Shown here one piece after another: positions 46,183-54,345 of a stretch of 64,000 nt of DNA. Position 1 is the first letter of the stretch, and each line of letters starts with the position of its first letter. The stretch covers positions 1-64,000 of the forward strand of contig JAHHQQ010000006.1 of the NCBI GenBank assembly GCA_020026275.1, read 5' to 3'. This stretch comes from Bacteroidales bacterium (GTDB taxonomy: Bacteria; Bacteroidota; Bacteroidia; Bacteroidales; UBA932). The notes beneath the pieces are model-generated. The model ran no database searches, had not been told where the DNA came from, and worked only from the letters and a program-made list of their open reading frames with translations. A program made the position numbers and the translations under genes.

Positions 46183-46641
46183 TTTTTTAATTATTTTCGA
46201 ATGTCAAGACACTCCTTTGAATATAACCTGGTATCGACCTTGCGGAACGATTTCTGTCTGAATCTTGGATTTCCTCATCTACATTTGCAGCTGCAGTGAT
46301 GAATCCAATCAACAGAATACTCTCTATCCACCAATCTGGTCATTTTGGATTTAATGATTAAATTCTTAATTACGCACAAAATTATAAAAATATATTAATT
46401 ATCAACAAGTCATTTATTAATATTTTTATAAATATACTGAAATCATTCCTTTAGAACAGCTTGTAATTTGCCGGTATCCTTGCATTTTTTTTAATCGCCT
46501 CTAAGCTAAAAGGCTTAAGAGCTTGAAAAAGCCCAAGTTGTCGAGTCTGAGCACTTCGTGAGCGACGTCGTGAAGAAATATATGATTGAAATAATGCGGC
46601 AAATCTTGTTTTTGGAGATTCAGGAAACGCATCGCCCATTC
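46183..46641. other. Intergenic stretch upstream of the DUF4434 lipoprotein, no gene
   Basis: The left 260 bp are A/T-rich and can hold the lipoprotein's promoter, though no full consensus was found. At about 46490-46640 a less A/T-rich block begins with a short inverted repeat (TAAGC ... GCTTA at 46503-46518). Its short open frames match no family I know. The block may be a worn relic of a mobile element. Confidence 0.4.
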
Positions 46642-46680
46642 AAAAAACAAAGCGCTGGAAAAAAATTCCCAACGCTTTGT
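46642..46680 (-). terminator. Intrinsic terminator of the second SusC/SusD operon
   Basis: On the minus strand, 22 bp after the SusD stop, ACAAAGCG and CGCTTTGT form the base of a stem that extends through TTGGGAA/TTCCAG with one bulge. It is followed by TTTTTTG. This fits a rho-independent terminator. Confidence 0.75.
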
Positions 46681-46701
46681 CAAAAATATGTATTATTGCA
46701 C

Positions 46702-48264
46702 TTAATTCTGTTCCCAGTCCAGCAAGAGTCTTTCCGATTCTGGTATCGGAAAGGTATACAATTTTACATCATCAGATGAGAACTTCCTGTCAATGACCGT
46801 ACTGTTGAAATCGTTCGGGTTGGACAAGGCTTTCTTACTATAGGTAATGCCAGCTGCATCCAGACCGAAATTGAGACGTTTGAGATCATAGAATCTCAGG
46901 ATTCCGGCAAATTCGCGACGGCGTTCATCCAGAACATCTTGCAACGTACCATCAATCTTGGCCGCGGCCGCATCCTCCGTAAACCGACTCTTTCTCAGTA
47001 CAGTCAAATACTCCTTGGCTTTTGCCGTATTCCCTTTGCGAGCAGAACACTCCGCAAGAATCAGATACATCTCCGCTGTAGTCGGTCCCAGAATCATGAC
47101 ACGATTACCGAACAGATTGAAACGTCGGTACACATGACGTTCCCATTCTTTCATGTTTTCCTGTTCTTCCTTGTCAAATCCGCCTGCTTCAAAACTACCA
47201 AAGCTGACCATGTAATTGTTGTCATAAAAACATTTCCATCTGGCGTCATGTTCTCTATCGTACAAGTTATAGAGAGATTCAGACATCGGATGAACAGATC
47301 CGCCGAACTTGTCCACCATGAATTGAGGGAGATAGAGTTCCTCATATTCCAAGAAGAAGGCGTCTCCTCCAAACTGTGCATTGAGATCCGTCTTGAAATC
47401 CTTGAATTCAATCTTCTCTCCGCTTGGTTTCCCATCTGCAGCCAAGATATCAATTGACTTGATTACTGATTTCACATACATTGGATCATCACTTATCTTG
47501 TGAAGAGCAGAATGCCCTTTGAGAGCAGCATCGGCCGCTTTCATGGCATCATCATAATTGCCAAGATAAAGTTCGATACGGGCCCTTGCGGCATTTAGAG
47601 AAGGAAGAGTCACACGAAAATTCTTATCCAAAGAGAAAGTGGTTCTGCCCGCCGCCACCAATGCTTTCTCTGCCGCATCCAGATCGGCAAGAATACGGGA
47701 AACCGTATACTCCACTGTCTTTCTGGCCGGAATGCCATCCGGTGCGGCCAAAGTATTGTCCCTGTAGCCGATCCCTGGAGCCTTCATGTCATACTGGCAA
47801 TAATTGACCAGACCGAAGAAATGGAACCATGCCCTGTTGAAAAGCGCTTCGCCACGAACTTGCTCCCTCATTTCAGGAGTCGTCTGCACCACCTTGTCCA
47901 AATAGTCCAACACTACGTTGAATGTAAACATATTGTTGTAGACTTCTGTCCATGTTGCACCAGTCATGACAGGATTGTTCTGAAGGAAATCCCGGTCTGC
48001 TACACTGGCTTGATAGACCTTGGCGTTTCCTGTTTTCTTGTAGACATAAGGGCTGACTTGGACATCATCTGAGAATAACAGATTCTCAGTCCACATATAA
48101 TTGATATTATTGTAGAATCCGGAATTCCCCATCAAATGATAGAGCTGTTCCATTGTGTTGATTGTTGCATTTCCACTTTTGTCTGGAGTTTCTTCCAGAA
48201 AAGAACAGGAAGTGACCATGAACAGACCGATAACGGATAAGATAGTATATTTTTTCATTTTCAT
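46702..48264 (-). CDS. SusD/RagB-family lipoprotein (second pair)
   Basis: 520 aa, lipidated at Cys20 (MVTSC). SusD features are the N-terminal FLEETPDKSGNATINTMEQL, the helical repeat VRGEALFNRAWFHFFGLVNY, and LDERRREFAGILRFYDLKRL near the C-terminus. The start codon shares one base with the SusC stop, so translation is coupled. A terminator follows, so this pair is a two-gene operon with no enzyme genes on its 3' side. It caps the SusC channel on the cell surface. Confidence 0.93.
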   Translation of the reverse strand: MKMKKYTILSVIGLFMVTSCSFLEETPDKSGNATINTMEQLYHLMGNSGFYNNINYMWTENLLFSDDVQVSPYVYKKTGNAKVYQASVADRDFLQNNPVMTGATWTEVYNNMFTFNVVLDYLDKVVQTTPEMREQVRGEALFNRAWFHFFGLVNYCQYDMKAPGIGYRDNTLAAPDGIPARKTVEYTVSRILADLDAAEKALVAAGRTTFSLDKNFRVTLPSLNAARARIELYLGNYDDAMKAADAALKGHSALHKISDDPMYVKSVIKSIDILAADGKPSGEKIEFKDFKTDLNAQFGGDAFFLEYEELYLPQFMVDKFGGSVHPMSESLYNLYDREHDARWKCFYDNNYMVSFGSFEAGGFDKEEQENMKEWERHVYRRFNLFGNRVMILGPTTAEMYLILAECSARKGNTAKAKEYLTVLRKSRFTEDAAAAKIDGTLQDVLDERRREFAGILRFYDLKRLNFGLDAAGITYSKKALSNPNDFNSTVIDRKFSSDDVKLYTFPIPESERLLLDWEQN

Positions 48265-51200
48265 CAGAATGCGAGTTTAAGTCCAAAATTACAATTGATG
48301 AGTGGTTTCAATGTGCCAGGCAATGCAAGCGGATCTACCTTGCGGGAATTGGCGACCCACAGTGGAGGCAAATTGTTCACCTCACCGTAGATGCTGCATG
48401 ATCCGATTGCAGTCTTCCTCAACCATCTGGCAGGAAGAGACCAACCTACATAGACAGAGCTGACACGAATGGTGGCGGCACTCATGACATTCTTTTCTGC
48501 ACGGTTGTAGAGGTTGAACATATAGTTGTACAGGCCTCCTGCATTCAACATTTCATGGTTCTTTTCATTGAAAAGAGGCATCGTGAAAGAACCATTCGTA
48601 TAGCCGGAAGCATCGTTGGCCAATGCCCCTTCAAGGTAGTGTCCAAAACCTTTGGTTGTGGCAGAAATCAAAGAAGATTCATTGTCTGCCCATACGAACT
48701 TATGACCGAAACTGCTGGTCAACTGGAATGAAAGGGTCACTCCGTAAATATTGAAGGAATTCCTGAAGCTGAGGTTGTATGGGGCGACCGCTGTGCCGCA
48801 ATAGCGGAGCCAGTTGCCGTCAGCTGGTCCTTCACCTGGAGCCAAGACATCGTCAATATGTGAACTTTCCTTACTGTTCACAATCACTTCCGCTCCGTCC
48901 TTTCCTTGAATCTTCATCAGGCCTTCCTCTGTATAACCTGTCACTTTGAAAGCCCAGATTGGTGAAAGTGGCAGTCCCTCCACATAATTTCCTCCTGGCT
49001 TGACAATCTTCGCATTGTAGTCCTTCACTGTATTCCGATTCCATGAAAAATTAAAATCCCCATTCCAGGTAATACGGCTCGTAATATAGAATCGGGAGCC
49101 AAGAGTCATCTCAATACCTTCGTTCAAGATGGCAGCATTGTTATACACCATGGATTCTGAGGAATTCACGATAATCGGTACCGCCGCTGGAGCAATCACG
49201 TCGTAAGAATAACGGTTGTAATATTCCAAGCTTCCATACAGTTTGGCATGGAAAAAAGAAAAGTCGATACCGGCATTTCCCGTACGGGCTTTTTCCCAGG
49301 TCAAGGACGGATTACCCTTGAGGTTCACGACAGCATACGGATCATTGTCTGTATAATCTGGATTGCCTGGCTTGGTGGTAATGGTCGTAAGAGTGGAAAT
49401 GCTCTTCTTGCCGGCGGCGATTCCCGAAAGTCCATAAGAAGTCCTCAACTTGAGATGGTCAATCCACGAAACCTGCCGGACAAATTTTTCCTTGTCCACA
49501 TTCCACACGAGTCCCACCGACCAGAATGGAGAGAAACGCGAAGCCATTTTATCGGAAATGAAGTTGGAGGCATCAGTCCTGACACTCGCTGTGATACCAT
49601 AACGTTTGTCATACATATAAGACATATTGAAAGCCATGGACATGCCACGATCAGAAAAAATGGAGAGCTTTCCTAATCCACTGTACGGATATTTCTTCTT
49701 GGTACCGAAAATAGTATCGTATTTCCCTTGAAAATCAGGGACAGTCTCAGTCAAATTGGTAAATTTATCATATCCGTACGCCGTATAACCAGGATCTCGT
49801 TCCAATACAGAAGAGGACATCTCTGCTATTGCCATCAATGTCAGTTCATGTTTTTCGGCAAAAGAGTCGTTGTAGTCTATCTGGGCTCTGGCATTCCACG
49901 CAGTACAAGAAGAACCGTACATCCGGATCATGCCTCCTTCCGGGAAGCTGCTGACATATTTTCCGGTCGCGGCATCGAGGGTGGAGAAAGTGTTGACCAA
50001 ATCCCTGATTTCAAAAGCCTCCTTGAACGTTTCTTCCTTGAAATCCTTCCGGGTATGTTCGAACTGTCCACGGAGAGAGATGTTGAGTGATTTCAAAGGA
50101 TGAAAATCCATGGTCGCCTGTACACGTGCACCAAAATTTTTGTTTGTATTATTATGCTCTGACCTATCCTGAAGTGGGTTATATTCCCAGCTGGCTGGAG
50201 TTTTCCCTTTAAATTTCTGTTCATAAATAGGTTGATAGAGAGTCCCGGAAGACACAATGTTCGCATAGGAGCCGTCTTCATTGAAAAGAGAAGTGAACGG
50301 AGTCGTGAAAGAAGCTGCCGAATTGAGAGAAAGACCATTCCCGGCAGATCTTCGGTAGTTCAAACTCAGATTCAGCCCGATACTGAACATTTTGTGGAGC
50401 TTGTAGGTATCAGCCATATTCAAAAGGAAACGATTCTCGTTGTCTCCTATAGATGAACCATCCAAATGGTTATAGAGAAGAGACATCTTGAAATTGTTGC
50501 TATTGGAATTGCCTGACATAGAGAAATTATACTGCTGGCTGATGGCGTTGCGAAAGAAATGCTTGTTGTATTCATCCACCCATCTGCCCTCGCGTGAAAG
50601 CAAGTCAGCCTTTCCAGCCTCATATTGCTGTTCTGTAATGTTCTTGGTACGTTTGTACTCATAAACCAGAGAAGCCAGTTCAGACAAACTGTAATATGGG
50701 TTAGATGTATTTCCATACGGATCCACAGAGTTGAATATAGTGGAATATTTTTCCAGTCTCTCCATATAGGCAATCTGGCTCTGTCCATCGGCAAAATTGA
50801 AATAATGCTGGAGATCGTACCGGCTGGACACGCCCACACGGGCATCCACCGATACCGCCACATGTCCATCGCCCTGGGCCTTCTTCGTCGTAACGACGAT
50901 AACACCATTGGCGGCACGGGCTCCATAGATGGAGGTAGCAGCCGCATCCTTCAAAACAGTGATATTTTCCACATCATCTGGATTCACCATATCAAACGGA
51001 TTTACTCCAGACTCATAGCTCTGTACCGGGAAACCGTCGATGACTACCAGCGGATTGCTGTCTCCATACGATCCGATATTTGCCTTGCCCCGAATAGTGA
51101 ACTTGCCCTCCTTATCCATGGTCATACCCGGGACCACTCCCTGCAGAGCTTCACCAACATTTGCAACAGGCTTGAGTTCAAGCTGTTCAGAGCTGATAGT

Positions 51201-51665
51201 CGCATAAGAACCTGCCGCCCGTTCACGGCTGATTTTCTGATAACCAGTGACGACTACGCCCTCCAAAGCCATGACATCATCCACAAGAACAATCTCTAGA
51301 GGTGCTTTTCCCCTTACACGTACTTTTTCTTCACGGAAACCAATCAGCTGGACAATCAACTGGTCACCGGGTTTAGCGGCAATAGAGAATGATCCGTCCA
51401 ATTCGCTGATAGTATTGGCATCCTTGTTCTTGACGCTGATTACGGCACCGGGTATGGTACCTCCCCATTGATCACAAATTACTCCTTTGATCAAGTCTGG
51501 CTGATTTTTCTCAGGAGCTGCCGGCATTGTCAAATCGGCAGAATCCAATGAAAAGAGCAGACTGTCCTTTACCTGAGGTCTCTCATTTGCTGTCGCACCG
51601 GTACTCACTACTGGCGCTGCCATCCAAAATGAGAAAATAATGGGAACCCAAAATTTTCGTTTCAT
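48264..51665 (-). CDS. SusC/RagA-family TonB-linked transporter (second pair)
   Basis: 1133 aa from ATG 51665 (an ATG two codons upstream is equally possible). It has a signal peptide, then a linker and carboxypeptidase-like domain (VISVKNKDANTISELDGSF), TonB box region (LEGVVVTGYQKI), and plug with EALQGVVPGMTMDKEGKF and YGARAANGVIVVTTKKAQ. The barrel ends FGLKLAF. Unlike the first SusC it lacks an STN domain, so it should not signal through FecR; the adjacent ECF sigma gene has no FecR gene beside it, in line with this. Its ligand is unknown. Confidence 0.93.
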   Translation of the reverse strand: MKRKFWVPIIFSFWMAAPVVSTGATANERPQVKDSLLFSLDSADLTMPAAPEKNQPDLIKGVICDQWGGTIPGAVISVKNKDANTISELDGSFSIAAKPGDQLIVQLIGFREEKVRVRGKAPLEIVLVDDVMALEGVVVTGYQKISRERAAGSYATISSEQLELKPVANVGEALQGVVPGMTMDKEGKFTIRGKANIGSYGDSNPLVVIDGFPVQSYESGVNPFDMVNPDDVENITVLKDAAATSIYGARAANGVIVVTTKKAQGDGHVAVSVDARVGVSSRYDLQHYFNFADGQSQIAYMERLEKYSTIFNSVDPYGNTSNPYYSLSELASLVYEYKRTKNITEQQYEAGKADLLSREGRWVDEYNKHFFRNAISQQYNFSMSGNSNSNNFKMSLLYNHLDGSSIGDNENRFLLNMADTYKLHKMFSIGLNLSLNYRRSAGNGLSLNSAASFTTPFTSLFNEDGSYANIVSSGTLYQPIYEQKFKGKTPASWEYNPLQDRSEHNNTNKNFGARVQATMDFHPLKSLNISLRGQFEHTRKDFKEETFKEAFEIRDLVNTFSTLDAATGKYVSSFPEGGMIRMYGSSCTAWNARAQIDYNDSFAEKHELTLMAIAEMSSSVLERDPGYTAYGYDKFTNLTETVPDFQGKYDTIFGTKKKYPYSGLGKLSIFSDRGMSMAFNMSYMYDKRYGITASVRTDASNFISDKMASRFSPFWSVGLVWNVDKEKFVRQVSWIDHLKLRTSYGLSGIAAGKKSISTLTTITTKPGNPDYTDNDPYAVVNLKGNPSLTWEKARTGNAGIDFSFFHAKLYGSLEYYNRYSYDVIAPAAVPIIVNSSESMVYNNAAILNEGIEMTLGSRFYITSRITWNGDFNFSWNRNTVKDYNAKIVKPGGNYVEGLPLSPIWAFKVTGYTEEGLMKIQGKDGAEVIVNSKESSHIDDVLAPGEGPADGNWLRYCGTAVAPYNLSFRNSFNIYGVTLSFQLTSSFGHKFVWADNESSLISATTKGFGHYLEGALANDASGYTNGSFTMPLFNEKNHEMLNAGGLYNYMFNLYNRAEKNVMSAATIRVSSVYVGWSLPARWLRKTAIGSCSIYGEVNNLPPLWVANSRKVDPLALPGTLKPLINCNFGLKLAF

Positions 51666-51675
51666 ATACAAGTTT

Positions 51676-51708
51676 CAAAAATAATTAACTTGTATATAGT
51701 CAAACAAG
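51676..51708 (-). promoter_or_regulatory. Candidate promoter of the second SusC/SusD operon
   Basis: TATTTTTG on the minus strand (plus CAAAAATA, 51676-51683) fits the -7 consensus, and CAAACAAG at 51701-51708 offers -33 elements at 17 or 21 bp. The box lies so near the start codons that the mRNA would be almost leaderless, which lowers confidence. Confidence 0.3.
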
Positions 51709-51730
51709 TCCTGTATACCCCTTAAGAAAT

Positions 51731-52273
51731 TTAAATTTTTTTTAATATTTTTTCACCAAGATAGTGCTTCAGGTTCTGACGAATGGTTTTCAAGGCAATT
51801 GTTATCCTGTGCTCCACCATTTTTTCTGAAATACCTTGCATCTGTGCAATTTCCGCATTGGATTTGAGACCATAACGGCTATGCAAAAAGGTGTTCCGAA
51901 CCGGTTCTTTCAGTTGCAGCATACTATCATAGACCACTTTCTGAATTTCTCTCACATATAGGTCAGATAATCCATCCTTGCAAAGGCTTTCCTGACAACA
52001 TACATCCATCTCATATCGATAATATTCGGCAAAACGCCTGATAATTACGTCCCGCTTAAAATAATTGATAATCTTCTTCCTGGCAATCGCATAGACATAA
52101 GGGACCAGTTTTTCAGGACGGACCTGTTCCATATTCTCCCATAGAGCCATAAAGGACTCCTGCGAAATGTTACGAGAAAGTTCCCTGTCCTTGGTATAGA
52201 GCGTAAGATAAGAAACCATCTTGTCAAAATGCTCTTTGAAGATCTGATTGAATAACTGTTCTTTTTGCCGCAT
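51731..52273 (-). CDS. ECF-type sigma factor (FecI-like) without adjacent FecR
   Basis: 180 aa from ATG 52273; a TTG further upstream is less likely. Region 2 reads FNQIFKEHFDKMVSYLTLYT and ISQESFMALWENME; region 4 ends KSNAEIAQMQGISEKMVEHR. It lies 65 bp upstream of the second SusC gene on the same strand and likely drives it. No anti-sigma gene adjoins it, and the SusC it faces lacks the STN signalling domain. Its control therefore differs from the first pair, perhaps by transcription level or a remote anti-sigma factor. Confidence 0.92.
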   Translation of the reverse strand: MRQKEQLFNQIFKEHFDKMVSYLTLYTKDRELSRNISQESFMALWENMEQVRPEKLVPYVYAIARKKIINYFKRDVIIRRFAEYYRYEMDVCCQESLCKDGLSDLYVREIQKVVYDSMLQLKEPVRNTFLHSRYGLKSNAEIAQMQGISEKMVEHRITIALKTIRQNLKHYLGEKILKKI

Positions 52274-52399
52274 TGAAATTTTGAGCAATTCAAATGATGC
52301 CTGTTTAGTTCTCGGCTAAGATAGACCAAATATTCTTATTTTCAAGTTTTTCAATATATATCTTTTCCCGTCCCTCCCGTTTTCCGTTTCCCATCCACT

Positions 52400-52423
52400 C
52401 CCGTTTCCGGGAAATGTCCGTGT
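52400..52423 (+). repeat. 24-bp direct repeat, copy 1
   Basis: CCCGTTTCCGGGAAATGTCC then GTGT; an identical 24-bp copy lies at 52723-52746. The core is a palindrome-like TTTCCGGGAAA. It lies 127 bp upstream of the sigma gene start. Confidence 0.8.
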
Positions 52424-52524
52424 CCAGATGGATGTGCCACTTCCAGAGTTCGGCTGCCGCAAGTCCATAGGGAAAGATTGTTTCGCAAGTCCGGGCGCTG
52501 AGGTCGAGAAGTCCGCAGTCTCTT

Positions 52525-52735
52525 GGGGGAAGAAGGAAATGAGTCGTTTTCTCACTTTCGTAATATGCTGATGTACAGTTTATTGCAAGACCGCTAAAAT
52601 TGAAGATTTCCTGCTACCCGCTCTTTAGGAGGGGACAGGGAAATGGTTGATTCTCCTACTTTCGTAAAATGTTGACGTACAGCCGGTTGCAAGACAGTAA
52701 AAATTTGGGATTTCCCACTACCCCCGTTTCCGGGA
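52525..52735. repeat. Imperfect tandem repeat, period about 104 bp, two units
   Basis: Unit one (from about 52525) and unit two (from about 52631) share ACTTTCGTAA, TGTTGA/TGCTGA-nGTACAG, TTGCAAGAC and ATTTCC-nn-CTACCC in the same order. ACTTTCG recurs exactly 104 bp apart (52554 and 52658). Unit two runs into the second 24-bp repeat. There is no open reading frame across it, so a structured or binding element is more likely than a gene. Unit divergence suggests that the duplication is old. Confidence 0.75.
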
Positions 52736-52746
52736 AATGTCCGTGT
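52723..52746 (+). repeat. 24-bp direct repeat, copy 2
   Basis: Identical to 52400-52423 and 323 bp away. It ends 7 bp before the stop codon of the convergently placed GDPD gene. The two copies bracket the tandem repeat. Confidence 0.8.
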
Positions 52747-52753
52747 GGCCGGG

Positions 52754-53998
52754 TCAACATTTCGACGCCTTGTAATCGATCATGAAGATTTCAACCTCAC
52801 CGACGGCAATCACCTTGAAGGTCGGACTCTGCTCAAGAAAATAGGTGCTGACCCACTCCGTACAGGTTCCATCGCTGGTAATTTCTACCCCTTCATGACT
52901 TTCATGTCCAAAATACTCGATACGTAATGTTCCCTTGAACTTCATTTTCAACGAACCTTTTCCCAAATAAACTTCGGGAAGTGTCTTGGTGATGGTTCCA
53001 CCTTCTTTCAAAGTCAAGATTCCATCCTTGACTTTTCCCCGCTTCACTTCAAAATCGGAATAGTCAAAATCTCCTTTCAGATTACACAAATTACCATTTT
53101 CAAAATCATTGACAAACGAAGCCGTCGCCGAAAAGTCCCCTCCAAGATTGAAGAAGGTCATCGTCTGGTCTGTCGGAGTATAGGACCCGGCGATTCCGAT
53201 CATACAGTTCTTTTCGTGGACGGCTTGGATGAGTTCTTCCATCGTCCCTTCTGAAAGGAATTTGCTGAAAGACTCAGAATTCAGACAGTGCATGTATGGA
53301 GCGCCGTAGGTGTCACATTGCTCCAACACATCCTGAATAGTACTGGAGCTGGAATAATTCATGACATAGCCGCCATAACCATCTTTCCTGACATCCTTCC
53401 CGGAATTGTCATAGACATAGAGAATCAGATCATCCCCAAAATATTTCCGTCCCAGGGATTTCGTCTCCGGCATATAGGACACCAAGGCAGAGATACCGTT
53501 CCTCCGACATTCAAGAAAAGCCTCCTCCAGAGTGGGAATGGCGGTACGATGCTTTTCATATTTGGTATTATAACGCAAATTCTGTCTTATCCAATCATAC
53601 GTCACAGAATTGATATAAGTGTCTTCATGAGAAAAACCTCCATCCAAATCCTCCACTTCCCTGCCGAACTTACCCCTAATCCCATGAATTGGAATCAAAA
53701 CTCCATCCTTCGTCTTGATTGCATTGAGCTCAATATATTTCATGCCCAACCGAGCCGTTGCATTGACATCAATGAGTGACTGACAAGGAATAGCCGGACG
53801 GGTTCCATATATCTGGTCAATGAACAAGTGACCATAACAATGACGGCCCCCCATCATGAATTCATTATTTGCCCTCAAAATGGCAGTATTGTGCTGCGGT
53901 GTCCGATGGTCCTGCTCTGGGTGTACCTCAGCCGATATTCCTGCAGACATAAACATGAGCAATGTCTGGACCATCCAAAAAATTCGATTCCTGGTCAT
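52754..53998 (-). CDS. Exported GDPD-family (glycerophosphodiester phosphodiesterase-like) protein
   Basis: 414 aa with a signal peptide (SAGISAEVH). The GDPD barrel start is visible in ATARLGMKYIELNAIKTKDG (Glu in IELN) and IPIHGIRGKFG, where His of the HG pair is conserved. IPTLEEAFLECRRNG follows. The C-terminal 120 residues form a beta-sandwich (LKMKFKGTLRIEYFGHE). Classical members cleave glycerophosphodiesters to glycerol 3-phosphate. The usual E-x-D pair reads E-x-N here, so the substrate or activity may differ. It has its own good promoter and no operon partner. Confidence 0.72.
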   Translation of the reverse strand: MTRNRIFWMVQTLLMFMSAGISAEVHPEQDHRTPQHNTAILRANNEFMMGGRHCYGHLFIDQIYGTRPAIPCQSLIDVNATARLGMKYIELNAIKTKDGVLIPIHGIRGKFGREVEDLDGGFSHEDTYINSVTYDWIRQNLRYNTKYEKHRTAIPTLEEAFLECRRNGISALVSYMPETKSLGRKYFGDDLILYVYDNSGKDVRKDGYGGYVMNYSSSSTIQDVLEQCDTYGAPYMHCLNSESFSKFLSEGTMEELIQAVHEKNCMIGIAGSYTPTDQTMTFFNLGGDFSATASFVNDFENGNLCNLKGDFDYSDFEVKRGKVKDGILTLKEGGTITKTLPEVYLGKGSLKMKFKGTLRIEYFGHESHEGVEITSDGTCTEWVSTYFLEQSPTFKVIAVGEVEIFMIDYKASKC

Positions 53999-54053
53999 TT
54001 GGTTATTTGTTGATTATATGTGCGGCAGACTTTCTCAAATACCTGCCAGAGAA

Positions 54054-54084
54054 CAAATATACTATTTTTCGTATTTGTCACAAA
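54054..54084 (-). promoter_or_regulatory. Promoter of the GDPD gene
   Basis: On the minus strand TTTG (plus CAAA 54081-54084), 19 bp, then TATATTTG (plus CAAATATA 54054-54061). Both elements and the spacing match the Bacteroidota consensus. Start codon 56 bp downstream. This is the clearest promoter in the window. Confidence 0.7.
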
Positions 54085-54149
54085 CTATAAGTCATAGAGT
54101 TTCCAGATTCCCTGAACTTGCTCCTCTCTCCTCCTGCCGAGATACTCTC

Positions 54150-54180
54150 TTGCATTTCATCTATGGATTAACTATCTTTC
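54150..54180 (+). promoter_or_regulatory. Candidate promoter of the acyl-CoA ligase gene
   Basis: TTG at 54150-54152, 20 bp, then TATCTTTC at 54173-54180 (one mismatch to TAnnTTTG). It would give a leader of about 160 nt before ATG 54346. Together with the GDPD promoter it occupies the 347-bp divergent gap, which holds no gene. Confidence 0.4.
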
Positions 54181-54345
54181 GCAGATTCAGTTCCATTCTG
54201 CTTGCAGAATCATCCGATCCGACCCATGCAGATAATATGGACGACATTCAATAAACGTTTAACTGGAATGATTGCGACCATGCTTCCTGACTTCGAAAAA
54301 GATTTTTCCGGGAAGTTCTGGCCCAATCACAAATCAATAATCTTT

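Noticed and set aside
46501..46683. Minus-strand frame next to the second SusD gene
   Set aside because: Its first third is the terminator hairpin translated; no known domain. The DNA itself is reported as unexplained.
52525..52746. Possible insertion sequence
   Set aside because: No transposase frame and no terminal inverted repeats; the structure is a direct tandem repeat.
54202..54345. N-terminal extension of the acyl-CoA ligase
   Set aside because: Not hydrophobic enough for a signal, no match to the family start, and a better ATG lies at 54346.
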